From positions 19,146,025-19,210,024 of the forward strand of contig OU612070.1 in the NCBI GenBank assembly GCA_914767715.1: a DNA stretch of 64,000 nucleotides. Direction: 5' to 3'. A program made the translations under genes and the position numbers. Below, one piece after another: positions 44,182 to 58,400 of this stretch. Each line of letters opens with the position of its first letter. The first letter of the stretch is position 1. The DNA is from Membranipora membranacea (lineage: Eukaryota > Bryozoa > Gymnolaemata > Cheilostomatida > Membraniporidae). Under the pieces are notes generated by a model, which was given only the letters and a program-made list of their open reading frames with translations, was not told where the DNA came from and ran no database searches.

Positions 44182-44628
44182 CAAAATCCGCTATGTCAAG
44201 TTTTTGCCAGTCATATTTTTACCATGACAACAATAGACATATTATTTATGTATATTACTGGACAAAGATGAATATTTTTGTTGAAAATAATGTCAAAAAA
44301 AAGCTTGAGTCAGAACAGAAAAGAGGTATTTTGAAAATCAGTTGGATCAGGTTAAGTTTGATAAAATTGTAATTTTTTTTTAATCACCTTATGTACAGAG
44401 CTTATTGGAAACTTAAAATTTGTTTGATTAGTTGTATTTTATACAAAGTTCATTTTCTCTTGTTGTGAATCTCTATTCTGCTCATTTCTCAATTCCACAA
44501 TTTTACCTCCATGCCTATTCATCCACAAACAAAACCTAGATCAACACCAAGTTTTCTATGCATAATATGGAAGCTGAAAACAGTTATCTACTCCGTCACT
44601 ATGTACAAATTACGCAGAAGTTGTCCAC
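44182..44628. other. Convergent 3' intergenic space
   Basis: AT-rich region holding the 3' UTRs of the plus-strand saposin-like gene and the minus-strand ADAM10-like gene. No canonical AATAAA was identified unambiguously for either. Confidence 0.4.
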
Positions 44629-46453
44629 TCAATGATTCATCTTCTTGTTGAATATTTTTGCGACTCCTGATAGAAACTTGTGTCTCCTCTCTTGTATCAT
44701 TTTGATAGCCTGTTCCTCTGTAGGATCAGCTATACCTAACACCTTCCTCTGAGCCTTAGTAAGATTGACCATGTCTTTTACTGTAGCTACAAGATCGCCC
44801 GAGAACTGCTCATTGTCTTTACCGACTGTTTCGGCTTTTTTAGTCTGCAAAAAATACGAAGATTGGTAAAAATTGCAAGGTTCAGTCACGCACTTCATTC
44901 TGAAGAATTGGTGGCAAAACAGTTTGTGCATTAAGGGCAAGGCCGCAATGTTTTTGCCAATATGGTCTCAGTTTGTAGGCAGGTCGGAGCACGCCTTGGG
45001 GTCCAACAAGTCCCAGTAGTCATTGGACTGCAAGAGACTTATATTAACCCATGATATGATATGAGTTGATAAATAATACTTTGCATTTCATCTTTGGAGA
45101 CTTCTCTCTCCCTGCAGCCAATCAGAGCAAACACATTGGCCAGGTCTCTCAAAAGGAAGAAAATTCTCATGCATTTTTATGATGACTTATAGAAGACTCA
45201 CAGGAGCCCTAAGTCCCTTGTCCGTGTTGACGTCTTTCCTCATTGGCTGCTTCATGAGAAGAATCTTCTTTACTGCAGTAGCTTCATTAGCACTGTTTGC
45301 TATCACACTGTAACAGATTTATAACTCGTGTTTATTAATTGTCCAACCCTGAGAATAAAGCGGACAACTCTCAACAAATATATTTTAAGCTGAGCGAATA
45401 GAACTATGTCGTATTGATCATGGCTAGCTCTACATCAATGCTATGCTAGAGCAAATTGTTTATATTCAAACAATATAACTGAGTTTTGACTGTGAATGGA
45501 ACTGGGACACCAAGCTGGCTGTGTTAAAAGATCAATTAACATTGATCAGAACCAACGCATTGGCTTATTAACACCAAATATGGAACAGCTTTGAGCCCCT
45601 GAGACTTGTGAGTTAAATCCTATCTCAGATCAAAATCTAACCTCCAAAAACACTTATGAGTTCCATGCCGGATTGGATCAGTCATGAAATATTTTTTTCC
45701 TTAAGGTGGAATAGGTTACATCGTCAAACATCCAAGAAGCTAACTTTTATGTAGTAAGGCTTGATGCCAGAAATCTGATTTAAAGGGCAACCAAGGTTTC
45801 AAACAACTTCTCATTGATGGCAATTGATTAATAGCAGATTGCACCTTCTGCATGGGACAAAAAGACAAAATATAATTCGGATGATTATTCAGCCAGAATT
45901 CTTGTGAAACATTTCTTCCATCAGGTACTCAAACTCAGCTAAAAGAGAATACCACATAGCAGTTTCCTGTTCCTGTTATTATTTAGCCTGTGCTCTATAA
46001 TTATTACAGCATAGTCTTGGAACCTCCCCTAAACTGAAGTGTTACCCAGCTTAGAGTCAGCAACTACTTTGAGTTTTGCATCGCGTAATGCACAAAGCTG
46101 ATGCTGCCCAGCACATTATTTGCTACCCATTAATGCATTGCTGCGAAACCTTGGTTGCCCTTTAAATCCATAAAAATTAAATATGATTATATGTAGTTCA
46201 ATCTGTTCAATTCTGTGTAGAGTATGTTCTTTTAATGGACTCACTGATATATTTGATGTGTAGGTGTAAGTGGGAATAGCAGGGTAAGCCTAGCCAGTGC
46301 TGTATTTATCCCGCACTGTCCTGCCTCGTATAGATGTACTTCCTTATTGAGTTCTGTAATCTCATCGTTTAGGACCCGGCTCTGTCTGTGACATTCCTCA
46401 ACCACTCGTGATATATTACCAGCTCTGTAAAACAATGCAGCGTAGTTTGCCAT
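44629..46453 (-). other. Exons 13-15 of ADAM10-like model, alternative separate gene
   Basis: The three exons encode AGNISRVVEECHRQSRVLND EITELNKEVHLYEAGQCG, then VIANSANEATAVKKILLMKQ PMRKDV, then LTKAQRKVLGIADPTEEQAI KMIQERRHKFLSG and a basic end. Helix-rich, charged, no proline-rich SH3 sites, and no family that I recognise. The exon-12 donor (phase 2) fits the acceptor at 46424 exactly. Alternatively, an ATG at 46453 reads through the acceptor with ten codons (MANYAALFYR) and could start an independent soluble protein of about 175 residues. Phase agreement alone occurs by chance one time in three. Confidence 0.5.
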
Positions 46454-49400
46454 AAGAATATAAATTAAGTGTTTATATGTCTATGGCAATGGCTTAATTA
46501 CGCTAGGTAAAGGTCTTGTCAGCTCTAGCGTGCAAACTGTTTGATTTTTGGTAGATCGAACTAAATGTCAATGATATCGGCATTACTGTCCGAAAATGAC
46601 ACCATTGTCACTCCTGCTAACTTTACTAAACTGGGCAATTTTATCTTTGGATACCATTATCTATCAGATTCTGTTAAATTTTTGACCCCTTTTACGAATT
46701 GCTTTCCTTGATAAAAATGCTGGCTGTTGCAAAAAAAAAGGAATAGATCAATTGGAATGGGGATGGGAATGATCTGACTCATTAGTACTCCTGTATTTAG
46801 CAGTAGTTGATTGTCTGTAAAAAAGAGATCAAATAGAGTTACATGTATTTACCCTCGCTATGTAAACAGAAAATTTCTGATTATTACCTGAAAGCTGTGC
46901 TTATATCAGTTTTTGGTATTTCTTGGCTGCAGATGAAGACTAGGAATAGAGATATACTCAAAAACAGCACAACCATCAGAGAATACCTAAAACAAAACAA
47001 AAGTAATGGCAAGAACGTTGTTTGACATGGTTAGCCTACATTTCAAATCACTCTACCCTTTTGATAGCATACACCAACTAGAGTAGGGAACAACTCCAAA
47101 TGTAGGGAAATATATCTTCTAATATATTTCATCAGTTGGGCAGGATAAGAGTCTTGGACAAGGTTAACCCTAGACATGAACAAAGATATAAGTAGCACCT
47201 ACCAGTTGCTGTCAAACCAATAGCTGACATTTTTGGTGACTTCTGAGAATCCGAGGAGAGTTATATAATCTAATCCAGGCTTCTGACATAAGTAGTCCTC
47301 GTTACAGTAGCCTGTGTAGTCCATGCAGAGAGAGCCTAAAAGTGTATTGGTATAATAACTGTTTATAATGAAAGGATTTATTTTGAACATGTTCGATCCA
47401 ATTTGCCTGCATTGGGAGTTGCCCCCACCTTATATTAACATTTTTCAAGCCCTAGCTAAATGGCAAACAAACTCGTCAAGGGTATATGTAGTAATTATCA
47501 TTCACTCATGAGAGGTAAAGTGATTGCAGGAGAAAGATTAAACATTTTTCACATGCATAAAGAAGTTGAATCTATGCCAAGCTAACTTGTACTTAACTTC
47601 ATCTCAATACTCTATAATCTATATAAGGTACCATCTCAGCAAGATTGGTGCTAGCTATCCATCCAGAAACTAGCTATACTAAACTTTAAAAGCTTAAATT
47701 TAGTCCTCTAGTATCAATCATTAATAATGCATGTATTTAACATTAATCCCATATGGTGAGATTATGTTGACAATTAGGAAGTAAATTTCACCAAACTGAT
47801 GGAATTCAATTCTAAGCAAAATATTCTCAGTCTCAAAATCAGCAGAATATACTGTTGGAACTGTTGGTGATTTTGAAAATCCAAAATAATATTCAATTGA
47901 CGATAAACATTTGGGATCTCTACGAACCTGGCTGTAACATCACAGCAACAGTTAAGCCGTTCTCGTCGAACCATTTATATTCTGTGGCCGGTTTGCATGA
48001 GGCTGCCGAGGTGAGTCCATTTTTAGCGTCGACATCATCAGAGCAGCAGAACTTACAGGCATTGTACGGGTCAAGGCATTGGCAGTCAACCAAACCTGCT
48101 ATCTCGCATATCGATTTCTTACACTCTCCCGATTCGCAAAACTGAAACAAGGAGAGAGAAGTTTTTTTCTAGATATGCGAGCGATGTGATCATCAGGATA
48201 CTGCACCCACAAGGAGGTGATGTATAATCCCATATATCTGGCTTCTAAGGAGAAGGTAGTCTAACTTCACAGACGGTGTCAATGCGAGTTAATGACATCA
48301 CATTGTGTTTGATAATATAATACCATGACCTTTCATTACACCCGACCATATAGAGTAAAGTAAAGGGATTTAGGGCACATTGAGCGCAATTGAGACTTAC
48401 AAGTTGGTACAGCAATAATTTTAATTATAAAATAATTGTTTCAAAGTGAATATTTTTCATTAAAACCTAAAATTGAAATTCTCTTTGGAACAGTGCAAAA
48501 CGTACCTACAGGCTCAATCTTTTACGTATTGAGTTTCTCCCCCTAATTCAATAACAATCCTCTAATTGTCTCACCGTTTGTCTACCTCATTGGACTTTTT
48601 CTCAGAGACAATGACATACATTTACCCTATAATTCTTTATCCTCATTTTTCACCTGTTGTAATCTGTACATATTCTTGTAAGCCTCGAACACGGCATAAA
48701 GTTTTTTTCCAAATTTGATCTATGTAGCCTTTCTTGTCAAGCTTTGTTGGTGGGCGAGGGTGGTTCATCCCCATTAACAAAGCTTGCCGAGCCAGGTTAT
48801 CATCTATACGAATCGGATTGATACTTACCCTTGTTTCCCCCTGACACAATGTACCATTAGGTTTTATCACTGGTGTAGGGCATTCCCAGTGCTCTCCATC
48901 ACAGTAAGAAGGTTCAAAACATTCAGTGAACCCTCTGCAGGGCGTGTCACCTTCAGACCTGCGCAGCTCAGTCTGACACCCGGAGGTGCAGCAGTCGTGT
49001 ACAGTCGGAGAGCAGACCGCACCTTGGTCTACGCGTAGCATACATTCTGTAATAAGAATAAAAAGCTAATTTATGTTTTGAATCTAACAAAAATGTTTTG
49101 CAACACTCAAATAGTGGATCAGGAAATCATTAACATATATAATATTTATTAAAAGTTATGACCCTGTATTTGTTTAATTGAAGTCAGTTTTGACAAACCT
49201 CAACCAGAATTGGAACACTGTATAACAAAAAGCTTGTGTCATTTAAGCTGATTTACACTGCAGATTTTTTCTTTTGTAAAAGCTACCATTTGACGCCACC
49301 AAACATCCTAATTTTGTGATATCGCCACAAAAGGCAGATCTTTTGTCGCTCTCAACGATAAATCTGTTGGAAAAAATCTGATTGGTAAATCTGTCCGAAT

Positions 49401-52400
49401 GATCTGCAGTGTAAATGCAGCTTTAGGATATAAAAGCCAGCTAACCCATGGTTTCGCTCTTCCTAAGATAACACAGATGTGTGAATCGGACTCACCATTG
49501 GGATGACCTGCTGGTATACAGCACTGATCTAGATCCTTACAGGACAGTGGCGTACCACAGTCACACATCTCCCCCTCCTCTATATGACCGTTACCACAAT
49601 ACGGCGCCATGTATCTCTTTAGTACAGTTTCGCCTCGAGTTCCGATAATTATCTACGGCAATTAATAGATATATTGCTGGTATCCTGTATTGATTACTGC
49701 ATGATAAACTTGTTTGTTATTTCACTTCACTTTTTGCGCACAAGATAAACAATTTTTTGACACCTCCATTTATTTATAGAGGATTTAAAAACACTACCAA
49801 GTTCAATTTTCGTGATAAACATTTACTTTTATATCATACTGAAAATCTAAGATACAAAGTTTCTGCTACACACAATTCTTTACCATTACATTTGAGATCT
49901 AAAGAGAAGTTCAGCTCATTTAAAACACTACGATTCAACCATATTTATCAACCTGACGAACATCATTGATGATATTATTTCCTTTCTATTTCTATTTCTA
50001 GTTTTTGTTTCACTTCTTTTTCCTGGACCTGAGTGCAAAACATTTCGAATGAGATGACTTTGGTTGCCAATAAAAGTATATATCTACATGATTATCAGGT
50101 TCCCATGTTTTACTGCCTAGCTAATTTATTGGCAATTCACCAATATTTTTTCCAGTACCAGTGTCTTGTCTCAAAGTATGTTTTTTGATAATGAGAAAGT
50201 TCAGCTTGGGTTTGGCTGCCTTTCTACAGGAAGACTTCCAGTTTACTTTTAAATAGGAAAAATATATAAAATGTAAAATCAAGCACAAGCTAATTGCCTG
50301 ACAGTTTTAAAAATTTGAAGTTATTGCCCACTAATCACATTTACATCACATTGTACTTTATAAAAAAAGAGAAAAGAGGAGGCTGTAGTGGTGTGGAATT
50401 GCAAGTAGGATTAAGAACGAAAGCTGATCCTACAACCACTGAATACTACAATTCTGTGTTTACAACAAATTGGTAGTTACTGATAATGACTGTGTTTTAA
50501 TTGTTAATAAGTCTCAAGCTTTTATTAAATTTATATTGTTTTATACTAATCCTCAGGGATATTTATTTCAGTAATAAGGGTAGCTGGGTCAACTTGGATA
50601 AAGATAATTAATCCTGTAGCTGGTGATAATTATTGTTTAACATTTTGTGCATCTATTGATGAGGTTAGGCTTATACAGAAGTTACATGACGAGCCTTTAT
50701 TGTTTTCCTGTTATTGTTGGTAATAAGATGTCTGTAGCGAAATGATAAAAAAATCGATGATCAATGGAAAAATGTTTTCTCTACATAATGGAGTACAAAA
50801 AGAAGCTCATAATTAGTTTGAAAATATGGCAAAATATTGTGTTTGAACAATATCGTGGCAGTGCTGACTCCTGGCCTATCCTAAATTGATAGTTATCTGA
50901 TTTAATTCAGCATTCAATCTTATAAATTTGATGCCATTTGGAAATGATTTCTGTCGAAGTGGAAGCGCCTAGGTGGACCAATACTTATATTTCAGTTTTA
51001 TTTTGTGTAAACTTGCTCATTTAAATTACCTTTGAGATGTGGAATATTTTAACGCTACCAGAGTTAACGGCAATTAATGTTTTCTATGTCATAATATAAA
51101 TAAATGTTCTGCAAACCAAGTTACCGAAATTTCATTAAGTGGGTATATTATTGAGAGAGGCTTCTATCTTCCAAATAAAACAGATGTGATGGAATTATGA
51201 GTATTTCTATCACACAAAACAAAACAATATCGGTGAGTTTTGCTTTGAGTCATTGTAATAATTATCTAATTATATTTGAAATCCTATAATTTACTAATCT
51301 AGTAAACTTCCCCTATTGTTAAATTTGGTCTATTGTTTTATTAGCAAAAGTTTTCCGTAATCTGTAATCCTCTATTTTAAATTCAGTGAGGGTAGGGGAT
51401 TCTCATCCTTCAGCTATTGGTACCTGATGGATTATGAGGATGGGAGAAGGAGGGTAGGGTAGGATGGGGAGGATTATAATCCTATAGATGAATTAATTTA
51501 ATCTTTTGTTTATCAGTTTGCTGTTGGCTTTTATGTGCAGAACATCAAAGTTACCACCTGGTCAGCAAACATAAGGATTAAACTCAAAGATTAACCAGTG
51601 GGGGTATAAAATCTGAGTGAGTCTGACTGAGAGATCATTCTAAATTTACTCAGTCACTTGAGCATACACCAGGCGCAACACAAACTCAAACACAACAGCG
51701 ATTTACTCAGACTCAGACATACAAACGCAGACAAAGCAGTGATTTATTGAACTTAGATCATACGTGGATAACTATTATTATACACAACTATGGAGTCAGC
51801 TACAAGCTCTGTATTCTCAGCTAGTCACTACTGCAGTGCTGACCAGATGGTAATTATGATTACATTATTGTTGTTTCTTTGTATTAATTTTAAGGGAAAT
51901 AATATAGTTGACTGATAGAATTTACTGACTGAGCCATATATATACATGTGCACATAGTTATATAAAAATATTTTTCTGGTGGATTATTGAGAGTATTTAT
52001 ATTTCCGTCGTGATATCCAAAAACTCAATCTTCTTGTGTGGTAAATCTAGTCATAGATTTTTTAGAGATGATTTAAAATCATCTTGTTACAACAATCACA
52101 GCTGTGGTCAAATATCAGTGCATGATCTGCACCATCTAAATTTAGCAGTTAACCAAGGCTAAACTGGACTGCGTGACACGATTTTGCTCTTGCTAATATT
52201 TTACTATAATTCTTAAGAATCCGTTGTTGTATCTGTTGAGAATACAATTCAGCTGAAAGATTTAGATTCAATTACCCCAGGGAGTTTGGGGCCGCCCCTG
52301 ATTACCCTGTCGTATTTATAATTTGGCAATTGGTATGGAGTTGTCTGACTGTTATCAATGGGCAGAAAACTCCCACTAGATGTTATCAAGCTCGCAACGA

Positions 52401-55400
52401 ATAACTTTAATTATTTCTCAAAACATTTTGTTAATCAATTTTTCCTGTAGTATTATGCTGGCTCGACTGGAGAGAGTAGTCCCCCGGTCAGTAACAGCAC
52501 TGAGTATGATGATGTATTCTATCCTAGTACAGATTCAGACACTACGACTAGTTCTGTACACACCTCTCCGTCTGCAGAATCATCTCACAGCGCTGCTGTA
52601 GATGCTGCCTTACATCATATATCAGAGTCTCTACATCATCACAGTTATAGCCCTGGATATTATCCCAGCTCTGTATCTACTGATCAACAGCAGCACTACT
52701 ACGCCGCTACTCCTGACTATCGTACCAACTACGTGAGTATGACAGTCATGTATATCTTGTTTTTAAGGCGATCAAACAAAGGCATAATTATTTTGGCAAT
52801 CACAGCTTCGTTGATCATCTAAGGATTTAACTTGTATGGTACTGGAACCATCTAAGAAAATTGACTAAACCAAACTTTATCTGCTTCGACATAGAATGCT
52901 GAAAACTTTGATGTTGAATTGAATTGAATCTTGAATGGCCAAAAGACTACTTGGTTATGCTTAACATTTCTCTGGAAAATATTTTCACATCCAAGATCTT
53001 ATTCACGCCTGTTAGCAAATTTCATTTAACAAAACTTTTGTTGTTTTAAGAAAGCTGCTTATTGCTTGAAAAGTAATTTTTGTGTGTTTTTGCGAAATAT
53101 AGGGTGTGCGCCACCTCATTATTACAAAGAGTGTTGATCAATGCCATTGGAATTTTGTTTGGCAGACAAGGTATAACTCTTTTGTTACTAATGTTCATGC
53201 GGTGGAGTTGATTTCTGATGGAGGCTTACACTGTTAATTTTTTTATTTTCAGGCATATCCACAAACGACAGTTCCCAGTTCGGACTACTCAGCACCACTG
53301 AGTATCAACACGGCTTACTCTTATCAGAATCCGCCTGCTAACCATTATCCTCAGACCATAACACCAGACTACAGACCATCCTGCCAGTATATGACTAAAC
53401 CTTCTGTGACTGATAAGACAACTACTCAGGCTGTCACCAGTAAGCAAGAGCAGACAACTAAAACACAAGCTCTCACCATCTCTGAGCTTACTATAGACGA
53501 CAGATTCAACAAACTCATCAAAACACCAACACCGGTAAGAGTGGTGCCTGTAGCTTTAATGTGAAACCACATGAATAATAGTCTTTGACAAATTGTTGTT
53601 GGTTTTAACCTTGTGTATCTGCGTAACAAAATATCTCACCGGCAACTTCAGTCTTAGGTTCTTTTGATTGTCCTTGTGTTTGTGCTATTTTAATTATTTT
53701 CTCTTCTTAAATAACTTTGTGTTTATTCCACCGCTATTCAGCTTTGAAAATATTATTGATGCTCAAAATTAATTAATTGGTCTATAGCTTTCTCTCTAAT
53801 AGCTATCTTTTGCAAGCTATCTGTGCAAGCTTGGGTTGAATCAGAATGAATTATCTGACTTGGCAGTATTACTTGTATATATTTCGACCTGATCCTCTGA
53901 TTAGAAGGTTGTTAATTTGTGATTTCAAGTTTTGTAAACTGAAACCAATTTGACTAATTTGAGCAGTCTCAAAAGCATAAACTATCCTGTTTACAATATC
54001 ATTCCTTGTCCCTGTAACATGCTGGAAACTGTCATCTGCGGATGTAACAAATATATTAATCGCTATTAAAAAAAAATAACGTGGTTAGTTGAAAGCATCC
54101 TTTACGGACAACGTAAAAATACGTATTCAGACATGGTGGTCGCATATCTTATATTTTTCTACTTGCAGATCTCCCCTTATGCTTCTCAGCTTCATGATTT
54201 CTACAGAGATGAGTTTATCAAACTTCAGCAGCACAAATGTTCATCTCTCGTTAACATGGAGTTATCTCAATCATTCCAGCTCAGGCCTCTTATAGATAAC
54301 TACTTTGATCAACAAATCTGTAGCCTCAATTCTCGTGTCAGCAACAGCCTCTGCTTTCTGGAACAATACACTATCGCTACACCACCCACCCCAACTGCTG
54401 CTACTACTGCAGATAAGATCTCTACTACACCAGCTAGACCATCTAAATCAACCAGACGTCCTCCTAAGCATCTCAACAACAAAGCTTCTCTTCTTCTAGA
54501 GCAGTGGTACAGTGAACACCTCGACAATCCCTACCCAGATCAGGGGGCCATAACTCAGCTGGCATCTCAGGGTGACATCAGTAAAGATCAGGTTAAGAAG
54601 TGGTTCTGTAACAAACGCAGCCGCTCAGCTAACACTAGATCATTTAATGACATTGTAAAGCTGAGAAAAACTCAGAAACATGCTGCGCGTTGTCAAAAAC
54701 TTCAAAACACTGGTGTCTATTAAATTGACAGTACAGTTCGGTTTGACAATAATTCTATATATATATATATATCACCTGCTATAATTGCATACATTTTGCA
54801 TAGTATTCTCTATAAAGGCTTGAAATCAAACTATTATTTCCCTTCAATATATCTATCGAATTTTGAATTATATACTATGCTGCCCCTGACTATTAGTACT
54901 TCAGGATGTCTTTAATCACTGTTTTTATGCATGTTTGTTGCATTTTGCACTATTTGGAATAATTTCATCGGATATTATAATTCATTCACAATGCTCTCAT
55001 TAATATACTGTTATCTTTACTACTCAGAACCTCTTGTTCTTATTTTTACTGGCATTCCCAAAAGCTAAATAAAAAATCATATAATCTCAATAAACATTTT
55101 TCTGGAGTTGTGAAACTTTTCAACACGAAAACACCAAACTCTGATCAGTCTTACAAACATGCTTACCACGCCACAGATTTGAAATGACAAGCAAGCCTGC
55201 TAGCTATCAAATTCATAACAGAAAGAAAAACCGAAACATGCATCATTTAAAACATGCTTAGACAAAACATTAGAAGTTTGTACTCACAGCGATGACATTC
55301 TTAGAACATGGTGAGAACAGGAAGTTGTTAGGCATGTTCCCCTGTGAGGTCATCGGGTACATTATGAACCTCCCTCCCTGAGCATCTAGAGGAGCACATT

Positions 55401-58400
55401 GAGTACCTGAAACAGCAGCGATGGTTAGAGATCACAAGGAAAAGAAGGAAAGTCGAGTCTGTAGGCATGTTTAACCAAAGCTGGGGGCACCAACTGAGCC
55501 ACTTCATTTCGAATAATCAATAATAAAAGAGGCAGCCACATTATTCAACCTCCACCTCGTATGCGGTTGGATGCCCTGATATTGTACATTAATTAATCAC
55601 CATTGTCTTTGATGATGACACACTTCTCAAAAATTGCGCATGAGAGAAAAATCATACTTATGGTGAAAAATGTTATTTCAGTCTGCACTGTCACTTCAAC
55701 ATATTTCAAATATTTTCTTTTACAAATCGAAAACGGAAATCAAAGGGTCAATGGAAACTCTCAGTATGAACACACGCTTCACTTTTAGGTGACATAACTA
55801 ACATTTTGGTCACATGACTTACCTATAGCCTGAGGATCATGTGATGATCCGAATGAGTGTCCGAGTTCATGGGCAAACGTGAGTTGTGCCACCCTGAGAG
55901 GGACTCTTTTACCCTTTAGAAGAGTTGTACAGTATCCATGATTTTTCACAGCGCCTACACCTGTCCTGTGAAAATTACAGAGGGTCAAGGTTACGTGTTG
56001 CACACTGACACCGAGCCATAACTATAATCATGTGTATCTCTGATCGTTAGAGTCAATAAAGTGCGAGTACCTAACATCATCCCGCCCCTAAATAACCATC
56101 TTGACGTCAGGTCGTTGCACCAAATTCAATCTGATGGTACTCATGCTAAATGAATTCATCCACTCTCTATCGAGCAGAGATATGCATGCAATAATGTATC
56201 ACGACATGAGCGTGACAGGTATGTGATGAAGGCTTAGTTGACGCAATCTATTTGAGATACATATAATCAAGGTCATTGTGTATATAAGTTTTTGTGTTTG
56301 AGGTTTGGCCGGCAAATATGAGCCAGTAAAGGGGTCTCTGGGGAATCATAAAACACAGGCCTATCTGTAAAAACCGTCTGTATTTAAATCGCCTTGACAC
56401 ATTGAATTGATAGAGAAACTAGCCTACAAAATTTGATGCTGTGCAAACTAACGTCCTTAGAATGATGCATCATAGTGATTCAAAGAGTGGATGAATACAT
56501 AGAAAAAGAGCTTCAATCTCTGAAAATGTTGAGAAGCCTCACCTTCTGGGGCTAGACGATCGTGCTACCCAAGCCATTCCAAGAGTTGACTTGAAATTCT
56601 GAAATGTGAAGATATTTGCATAGCAAATGTCAGGAAATCTGAAAGACAAATGATGAATTAAAGGAAACCAAATATTTTTTGCGAGTATAAATATGGTCAG
56701 ATTACAATTGCATCAAGCAAGATCAAATTTTATTCAATTTTCCTGCATATGGAATTGCCATCCCCTTCAAATAGAAGATCGAGTTAGGAAATACAGCTTG
56801 ACTTAGTGGTTACTATATTATGTATTGTAACACGTTAGAGGACCATTTAAGATTTGTTGAAAAGTGAAGACTTACTGATAATTGTTTGTAAATGTCGTCA
56901 AAAACTCCTCGGGGCTTTTGTCTTCTTGTATGTAGTTGAAACCGAATATTTTATCAATGAATGTCAATGCAACAATAATAACTCCGACATTGTCCGGCTT
57001 GCCGTTACCATCGAAATCATGAGACAAATATATCTAAAAATACACAATCAAATGCCACAAACATTGGGGGAGGGTTGGTAAATGGCATGGTCAAAAAGAC
57101 TCACTTTACTTTTCCATGCATGGAGTTGCCTGATCAAAGTGAGCAAAAACGCAACATACATACATGCATACATATATGGCCATAGCCGTGTAGAATTCAT
57201 AGGCATGCATTAGGCGATAACAGTGGTTGATAGACAATTTTTCATTGGGACTCTTATGTGGGATTTCTGTGAGTTCAGATGAATTGGTACTTCATCGGTT
57301 GTTGCGCTGAGACTCTTAATCGATATATTGAAGGGGGAGAATAGGGTGTAACAAGCTACAACTGGCTTTATTTTGGTGACTGTGAGCTGAGGTTTTGACT
57401 CTTATGCTCGGGTAAATATTTTAATGTACATGACTAAAACAGGCTTATAGACATATTATTTAACCAAAATATATTTTTACATATTATATATTCACAAATC
57501 TATGTAATTATATTTATAACTTATCTACTACATACCTCATGAACAGTCTGTACATATTGTGATATTAGTTTGGCTGTTTCATGTTTATCGTCGTTCCCCA
57601 TGAAATGTGTATAGTATCCATCTACCACAATATGCAGTGTGCAGTAATTCACTTCTGTTGAGGTCTGTCGCCGTGTTCTACATAGGAATTATTTGATTTG
57701 CATTAGAAGGTGGATACCACTGTTATTAGATTGCATACACTATATTGCTGCATCCGTAGTTGCTATCCCTCTTGCACTACATGGCTAACTTGGTCTACAA
57801 GCACACTCCTCTAATGGGCTACTGACCTTATCTATTTCAATGACAACAAATTTGAAATCAATAGTTACAGGCTTCTGCCTAATAACAACTTTACCTCACA
57901 AACGCTTGTTGAGATGGCTTGAAAAATACATCGGTAGTCTATGAGCGAAAAACAGTATTTGAGACCGATGACAGCCTGGGGTCACTGCATTCTAGTAAGC
58001 GCAGTGATAAGGTTTGCGGGGCAGACCTACGATCACAAGGCCCAAAATCATTACCCAGTGCGGGATTAGGACTATCTAGCGGCCGACCAAGCACAGACAA
58101 TATTAACCCAAACCTTTATTTAGACTTTGGTGATAATGTACATGTTTGCATAACTTTAACGTTTGGTCAAGAAAGCAATATCCTTCAAGTGTCTCAATAG
58201 AGTTGAAATGGGGCACAACACGGCCAATCAGTGGCAAGTAGCGTTATCATGGAATTTTTACATCTCATTAAGTCCTGAAACTAAAAATGGAAGCTTTTAG
58301 CAGGCCTAGTAGTTGGAAAGTTTACAGAGGGTGAAATGGCAACACAGCCATTGACACAGTTATCACGATAAAGGATTGGGGATACAGTGCTGTTGATCGC

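Noticed and set aside
48643-48828. Extension of ADAM10 exon 9 past position 48829
   Set aside because: A good donor (AAGG|GTAAGT) ends the exon, and the next exon continues the ADAM10-specific Cys-rich domain in phase; the extra residues are intron read-through.
57919-58200. A 93-codon plus-strand frame in an ADAM10 intron
   Set aside because: No splice context or domain, and it is antisense to the well-supported gene model.
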